Positions 60,025 through 63,707 of a stretch of 63,707 nucleotides of DNA are shown piece by piece. This DNA is from Fibrobacter sp. (GTDB taxonomy: Bacteria > Fibrobacterota > Fibrobacteria > Fibrobacterales > Fibrobacteraceae). The notes beneath the pieces were generated by a model. The model was not told the DNA's origin. It searched no databases and worked only from the letters and a program-made list of their open reading frames with translations. Positions within the stretch are counted from its first letter, which is position 1, and the number at the start of each line of letters is the position of its first letter. The stretch is taken from NCBI GenBank assembly GCA_017530965.1, contig JAFXLS010000041.1, positions 1 through 63,707 on the forward strand. The letters run 5' to 3'. Made by a program: the position numbers and the translations under genes.

Positions 60025-62325
60025 ATGAAGCGACTTCTGTTACCCATTTTTTTGTCATCGGCTTTTTGTTTTGCGTATTTGCCGGGAGAGTCTGATTTCG
60101 CCTCGCTTGATGGCGGGCACGGAATTTTCGGGAACCCCGCTGCGATTCCCGCATTTGATTCCTGGGGAGCGATGACCGATTACCAGTTTGACGACGGTAT
60201 TTCGACGTTCCGTATCGGCGGAAACCTGGATCACCTGGCGGCCGGTTTCTCCTATAGTCGTGACGGCAAGGGATTCGACGAGTCCCGCTGGAGCCTGAGC
60301 CACGGCTCGGAATGGCTTGCTCGGTGCTTGTTCTTGGGAACACGGGTCGAGGCCTTGCGTAGCGCGGATTTTAATGGCACTGAATGGCTTTTTTCTGCAG
60401 GCGCGATAGTCCGACCGCTGAATGTCGTATCGATTGGCTATTCCGGCCGGAACCTGTTGCAGGGCGGACCCAAGAGGCAGAAGATGATTCACGATCTGGG
60501 TGCGACCGTGCGCGTGGGAAACCTCCTCAGCGTGAGCTACGATGTCGAAAATTTCAAAAGGCACCGGATGCTTTTCGAACTGGAACTTTACGGTATCCGC
60601 GCCGGGTTCAAGCTACCGATTTATGACGATTCCCGTGAATACTCGCTTACCCTGTCGACTACGGTGGGCGGCTACAATACCGCTGCGATAACGTTCTTCG
60701 ACGACTACTTGGTCAAACGCGGTGCATGGGGCTTCCATGCGGCAAAGAATCCGCGTGCAACGACTTCGGCACAAGTATACCGTGTCCCGCTCGACAAGGA
60801 GGTGGGTGAGGTCGAGAACGATGTTGTCTTCTTTGGCACTCGTACCATGGGCATCCACACGGTCCGCAACCATTTCGAACATTTGCTGCACGACCCCGGT
60901 GCTGGTCTCGTGATTCTCGACTTCTCCGGTTATCGTGGCGGTATCGCCATATCCATGGAAATCAAGCGCTATGTGGAAAAACTGCTGGCGCGGGGTTCCA
61001 AGGTGATTGCCTATGTCGACGACTTGCGCCCATCCGTCATGGTCGCGGCGGTCTCGTGTAACCGCATCGTCGTCGAGCCTTCCGCGCACTTCTCTTGGCG
61101 GGGCTTGGGCGGGTCGTCGCTCTATTACAAGGGCCTTTTCGACAAGCTGGGCGTGAAGGTGGAATTCCTGCGTCACGGGGCCTACAAGTCTGCCGTCGAA
61201 CCGTACACGGCCGATTCCATGTCGGCGGAAGCCCGTGCGAACAGGGAAGAGCTTTACAAGGATTACTGGGAAGCCCTTGTGTCTACGGTGTCGGAACGTT
61301 TTTCTCGCCGAGGCAAGTCAGTCGATGATGCGAAGCGCACTATCGATTCCTTGGCCGGGGTTCCGCTCCTGACGGCAAAGGGCGCCGTGCAGAACGGATT
61401 CGCCGATACGCTCCTCTATCTCGATCAGGTCCCGTCGTATGCACTCAAGACCTTCTTCGACGTCGATGCCCCCATGGCGCGTTACAAGACGTGGAAGCCT
61501 TCGGACAAGAAACTGTTCCTTGAGAACTGGGGCTGGCGTCGCCATATCGCTCTCCTGAATATTGACGGGACGATTGACAATCGCATGGAGAAGTCTGTGC
61601 TGGATGCCTTGAGGGCGGTTCCCAGTAGCAGGGCTTCGGCTCTTGTCCTGAGGGTCTCTTCGCCTGGTGGCAGTGCGCTTGCTTCCGACAAGATTTGGGC
61701 GGCAATCAAGTTTGTCCGGGAACAGGGAATTCCGGTGGTCGCGAGTATCGGCAACATGGGCGCTTCGGGCGGGTACTACATTGCTTGCGGTGCCGAAAAG
61801 ATTATAGCCGAATCGTATTCCATTGTGGGAAGCATCGGCATTTACGGCGGCAAGGTCGATGCGTCCGGCTTGCTCGACAAGCTGGGGCTCAAGGCCGAAA
61901 CCGTAAAAACGCACCAGTACTCCGATGCGGAATCCTTCAACCGTCCGTGGACGGACGAGGAAAAGGCTGCCCTGCAGGAATACATGGACGATTTCTACGA
62001 CCGCTTTGTCGGTGTCGTTTCCGAGGCCACCGGCAAGCCCAAGGCCGAAATCGATTCCCTTTACGGAGGGGGTCGCGTGTTCATGGGGTGGAAGGCGAAG
62101 GAATACGGACTTGTGCACGGCCTTGGCGGCATAGATGCCGCCATCGCGGAAGCGAAGCGGCTTGCCGATATCAGCGAGGGAACCGACATCGAAATCGATT
62201 TTATCAATACGGAAAAATCCAGGATTCTCCCTGCGACGGGTGTTTCCGCATGGCTGGATTTTGTCGATGGAATCGGTCGTACCCAGTTCTGGGCCATCGA
62301 ACCGCAGCGGTTCGAATTTGAGTAG
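60025..62325 (+). CDS. sppA: SppA-type S49 protease with an N-terminal outer-membrane beta-barrel-like domain
   Basis: A 766-residue protein. Residues 1-18 are a signal peptide (MKRLLLPIFLSSAFCFA). Residues 20-255 show alternating short beta strands and a GNPAAIPAF motif like that of FadL/PorV-type barrels (NPA motif), for example STFRIGGNLDHLAAGFSYS and FELELYGIRAGFKLP. Two S49 protease domains follow (about 270-480 and 495-720). The catalytic lysine is Lys388 in HGAYKSAVEPYT and the nucleophile is Ser581 in GNMGASGGYYIACG, as in the long (67-kDa) SppA with the Ser/Lys dyad split between domains. SppA cleaves leftover signal peptides in the inner membrane. Here the barrel-like region suggests an outer-membrane or periplasmic location instead. 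The ribosome site is weak. Confidence 0.85.
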   Translation: MKRLLLPIFLSSAFCFAYLPGESDFASLDGGHGIFGNPAAIPAFDSWGAMTDYQFDDGISTFRIGGNLDHLAAGFSYSRDGKGFDESRWSLSHGSEWLARCLFLGTRVEALRSADFNGTEWLFSAGAIVRPLNVVSIGYSGRNLLQGGPKRQKMIHDLGATVRVGNLLSVSYDVENFKRHRMLFELELYGIRAGFKLPIYDDSREYSLTLSTTVGGYNTAAITFFDDYLVKRGAWGFHAAKNPRATTSAQVYRVPLDKEVGEVENDVVFFGTRTMGIHTVRNHFEHLLHDPGAGLVILDFSGYRGGIAISMEIKRYVEKLLARGSKVIAYVDDLRPSVMVAAVSCNRIVVEPSAHFSWRGLGGSSLYYKGLFDKLGVKVEFLRHGAYKSAVEPYTADSMSAEARANREELYKDYWEALVSTVSERFSRRGKSVDDAKRTIDSLAGVPLLTAKGAVQNGFADTLLYLDQVPSYALKTFFDVDAPMARYKTWKPSDKKLFLENWGWRRHIALLNIDGTIDNRMEKSVLDALRAVPSSRASALVLRVSSPGGSALASDKIWAAIKFVREQGIPVVASIGNMGASGGYYIACGAEKIIAESYSIVGSIGIYGGKVDASGLLDKLGLKAETVKTHQYSDAESFNRPWTDEEKAALQEYMDDFYDRFVGVVSEATGKPKAEIDSLYGGGRVFMGWKAKEYGLVHGLGGIDAAIAEAKRLADISEGTDIEIDFINTEKSRILPATGVSAWLDFVDGIGRTQFWAIEPQRFEFE

Positions 62326-62345
62326 TTGGGGCCATCGAGGTTGAT

Positions 62346-63407
62346 ATGTTTGCGATAGTAATGACCGTCCTGGGGTGCCTTGCCATTTCGGCTTTCTGTT
62401 CGGTGACCGAAGCCTCCTTTTACAGCGTACCCCCCTCTACAGTGGAGTCGCTCCGGCGGCACAAGAGGTTCACGGCGAGGTACCTTGCGCATGTCAAGGA
62501 GAACATCGACCGCTATATCGCTTCTGTGCTGGTGGTGAACACCGTAGCGAACACCGTGGGCGCCTCGCTCGCTACGGCGCTTGCCGTGAAGAGGCTCTCG
62601 CCCATGGGTGCAATGGCGCTGCCCGTCATCCTGACCATCCTGATTCTGCTCTTTGGCGAAATCACTCCGAAAACCCTCGGCGTGAAGCAGGCGAAGATTG
62701 CGGCTCCGCTGGTGGCCGTGCCGTTCTACTACATCACCAAGATTTTGAGTTGCACTGGAATTATCTGGCTCTGCCTTACGCTCACCAAGCGCTGGACCCG
62801 CGAAGACGAAACCAAGAAGGACGTCAGCGTGGAAGACATCAACAGCCTCGTGAACTTGGGGCTCCGCGAAGATGTCATCGACCGCCAGCAGGCTCTCGTC
62901 ATCAAGAACATCCTTGCGCTTAAATCCGTGGCTGTGCGCAAGGTGATGACTCCGCGCCAGGTCGTGTTCTCGCTGCCCGCCGACAAGACCATCGGCGAGA
63001 CCGTGGATGAACGCGGAAACTGGCCGTTCTCCCGTGTGCCGCTCCATGGCGAAAAGAAGGACGACTGGGTGGGAATCGTGCTCCGCCGCGATGCCTACAA
63101 CAAGCTCGCGGAAGGCAAGCGCGACATCAAGCTCCGCCAGATGATGCGCCCCCTGCTTCTTGTCCCCGACAGCCTGACGCTCGACAAGCTTCTGCTCCGC
63201 TTCCTCAAGCAGCGCGGCCACATGGTGGGAGTCGTGGACGAGTGGGGCGCTATCGCGGGCATCGTGAGCCTGGAGGACGTACTCGAGGAAATCCTCGGTC
63301 GCGAAATCGTGGACGAGTACGACGAGTCCGTGAACCTGCAAGAGACCGCACGCCGCCGGTCGAATGCGCTCGCGTCGATGCACAAGAAGGAGAAAAAACA
63401 GGTTTGA
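62346..63407 (+). CDS. DUF21/CBS-domain membrane protein (CorC/HlyC/CNNM family)
   Basis: A 353-residue inner-membrane protein. The DUF21/CNNM domain (about 1-170) has three to four membrane segments, the conserved FCSVTEASFYSVPPSTVESL opening and LLFGEITPKTLGVKQAK. A pair of CBS domains (about 195-330) carries VMTPRQVVFSLPADKTIGET and VDEWGAIAGIVSLEDVLEEILGREIVDEYDE. The C-terminal CorC_HlyC domain is absent and the protein ends in a short basic tail. The family is linked to Mg2+/Co2+ transport. A GAGG ribosome site lies before the ATG. It follows the SppA-like gene by 20 bases. Confidence 0.9.
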   Translation: MFAIVMTVLGCLAISAFCSVTEASFYSVPPSTVESLRRHKRFTARYLAHVKENIDRYIASVLVVNTVANTVGASLATALAVKRLSPMGAMALPVILTILILLFGEITPKTLGVKQAKIAAPLVAVPFYYITKILSCTGIIWLCLTLTKRWTREDETKKDVSVEDINSLVNLGLREDVIDRQQALVIKNILALKSVAVRKVMTPRQVVFSLPADKTIGETVDERGNWPFSRVPLHGEKKDDWVGIVLRRDAYNKLAEGKRDIKLRQMMRPLLLVPDSLTLDKLLLRFLKQRGHMVGVVDEWGAIAGIVSLEDVLEEILGREIVDEYDESVNLQETARRRSNALASMHKKEKKQV

Positions 63408-63442
63408 GGCGCCTCGAACCTCGAGCCTCAAGCCCCGAGCCT
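63401..63442. repeat. Palindrome and short degenerate repeat after the CBS gene
   Basis: GGTTTGAGGCGCCTCGAACC (63401-63420) is a 20-base palindrome with one mismatched pair and includes the stop codon at 63405-63407. It runs into an imperfect tandem array of CCTCGA/GCCTCAA/GCCCCGA units ending at 63442. There is no T tract. It may be a dispersed repeat or a factor-dependent terminator. The spacer 63408-63637 holds no gene besides this, a TATAAT (63442-63447) and the rplM promoter. Confidence 0.5.
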
Positions 63443-63553
63443 ATAATGTAAAAACAGCGATAAAAGCTTGCATAATTATCATAATTGATATAATTGATAG
63501 AATACTAAAGCCCTATTTTTCGGACTTTTTTGTAAAAATGTGGTTTTTTATCC

Positions 63554-63582
63554 TTGTCGGCTTGCGCAAATCCATCTATATT
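63554..63582 (+). promoter_or_regulatory. Sigma70-like promoter for rplM
   Basis: TTGTCG (63554-63559) and TATATT (63577-63582) are separated by 17 bases. Transcription would start near 63589, leaving a leader of about 49 bases before the ATG at 63638, which has an AGAGG ribosome site (63627-63631). Confidence 0.6.
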
Positions 63583-63637
63583 TGTTCCACTTTCACGGGG
63601 CAAGGGTTGTCCCGGAAATCTTAACTAGAGGATTTAC

Positions 63638-63707
63638 ATGAAGACTATTACGGTAAACCCGAAGTCCGTCAGCCGCAAGTGGAAGCTTGTGGATGCCGCT
63701 GACAAGC
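63638..63707 (+). CDS. rplM: Ribosomal protein L13, N-terminal fragment
   Basis: The first 23 codons, running off the right edge of the window. MKTITVNPKSVSRKWKLVDA closely matches the start of bacterial L13 (MKTFxAKPxxVxRxWyvVDA). L13 is an early-assembling large-subunit protein usually encoded with rpsI, which would lie beyond the window. An AGAGG ribosome site and a well-spaced promoter precede it. Confidence 0.92.
   Translation, partial: MKTITVNPKSVSRKWKLVDAADK

Noticed and set aside
62061..63431. A 456-codon minus-strand frame over the SppA end and CBS gene
   Set aside because: The plus-strand genes have clear S49 and DUF21-CBS motifs; the minus-strand product is a His/Arg-rich shadow.

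Overview
The window looks like a chromosomal segment of a Fibrobacter-type bacterium (Fibrobacterota, gut fibre degraders). The main reason is three proteins carrying the fibro-slime domain. Supporting features are a serine-rich lipoprotein with a possible FISUMP-like C-terminal region and a type IX (Por)-like C-terminal sorting tail. No tRNA, rRNA, CRISPR array, insertion sequence or prophage was seen.

Layout. (1) 1-1368: end of argB and complete argD (arginine biosynthesis). (2) 1510-15324: three fibro-slime surface proteins, two of them giant tandem paralogues of about 1,600 residues, interrupted by a MATE exporter and an FHA-GGDEF diguanylate cyclase on the minus strand. (3) 15401-30507: cell-envelope and housekeeping genes: a SPOR protein, a very large helicase/nuclease-like protein whose catalytic motifs are all degraded, GluQ-RS, an M16 peptidase-like lipoprotein without its zinc motif, TrmH, an MCE/MlaD protein, HPr and enzyme I of the PTS, a soluble lytic transglycosylase and a DMT transporter. 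(4) 30558-33362: a CotH/lamin-tail lipoprotein, followed by a repeat-bearing spacer. (5) 33613-58822: a surface-polysaccharide locus of about 25 kb. (6) 58981-63707: a PEGA-domain protein, an SppA-type protease fused to a beta-barrel, a CorC/DUF21-CBS protein and the start of rplM.

The polysaccharide locus is the most interesting part. Ugd makes UDP-glucuronate next to a PssD/PssE-type split glycosyltransferase. A GT32-like transferase, a Stealth-type sugar-phosphate transferase, an O-antigen polymerase/ligase and a GT2 follow. From 42501 to 48609 a tight six-gene plus-strand cassette encodes PEP mutase (fused to a nucleotidyltransferase-like domain), phosphonopyruvate decarboxylase, a metallophosphoesterase, an SDR epimerase/dehydratase, a LicC-like nucleotidyltransferase and a Rossmann oxidoreductase. 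Running towards it on the minus strand (58822 to 48628) is an operon with a Wzc kinase, a lipoprotein, a Wzx flippase, a DegT sugar aminotransferase, an ATP-grasp-HAD fusion and three LicD transferases. Together they read as a pathway that makes a C-P bonded phosphonate, activates it as a CMP derivative and transfers it onto an exported glycan. No classical 2-aminoethylphosphonate transaminase is present, so the phosphonate headgroup is open.

Two regulatory patterns recur. Several operon-leading genes have a -10-like TATATT or TAAATT box ending 6-7 nt before the ATG and no Shine-Dalgarno sequence, which suggests leaderless mRNAs. The two giant fibro-slime genes share a 5' leader with a two-part hairpin whose outer stem pairs in both although its sequence differs. 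All functional calls are by reading the sequence; no database search was run.
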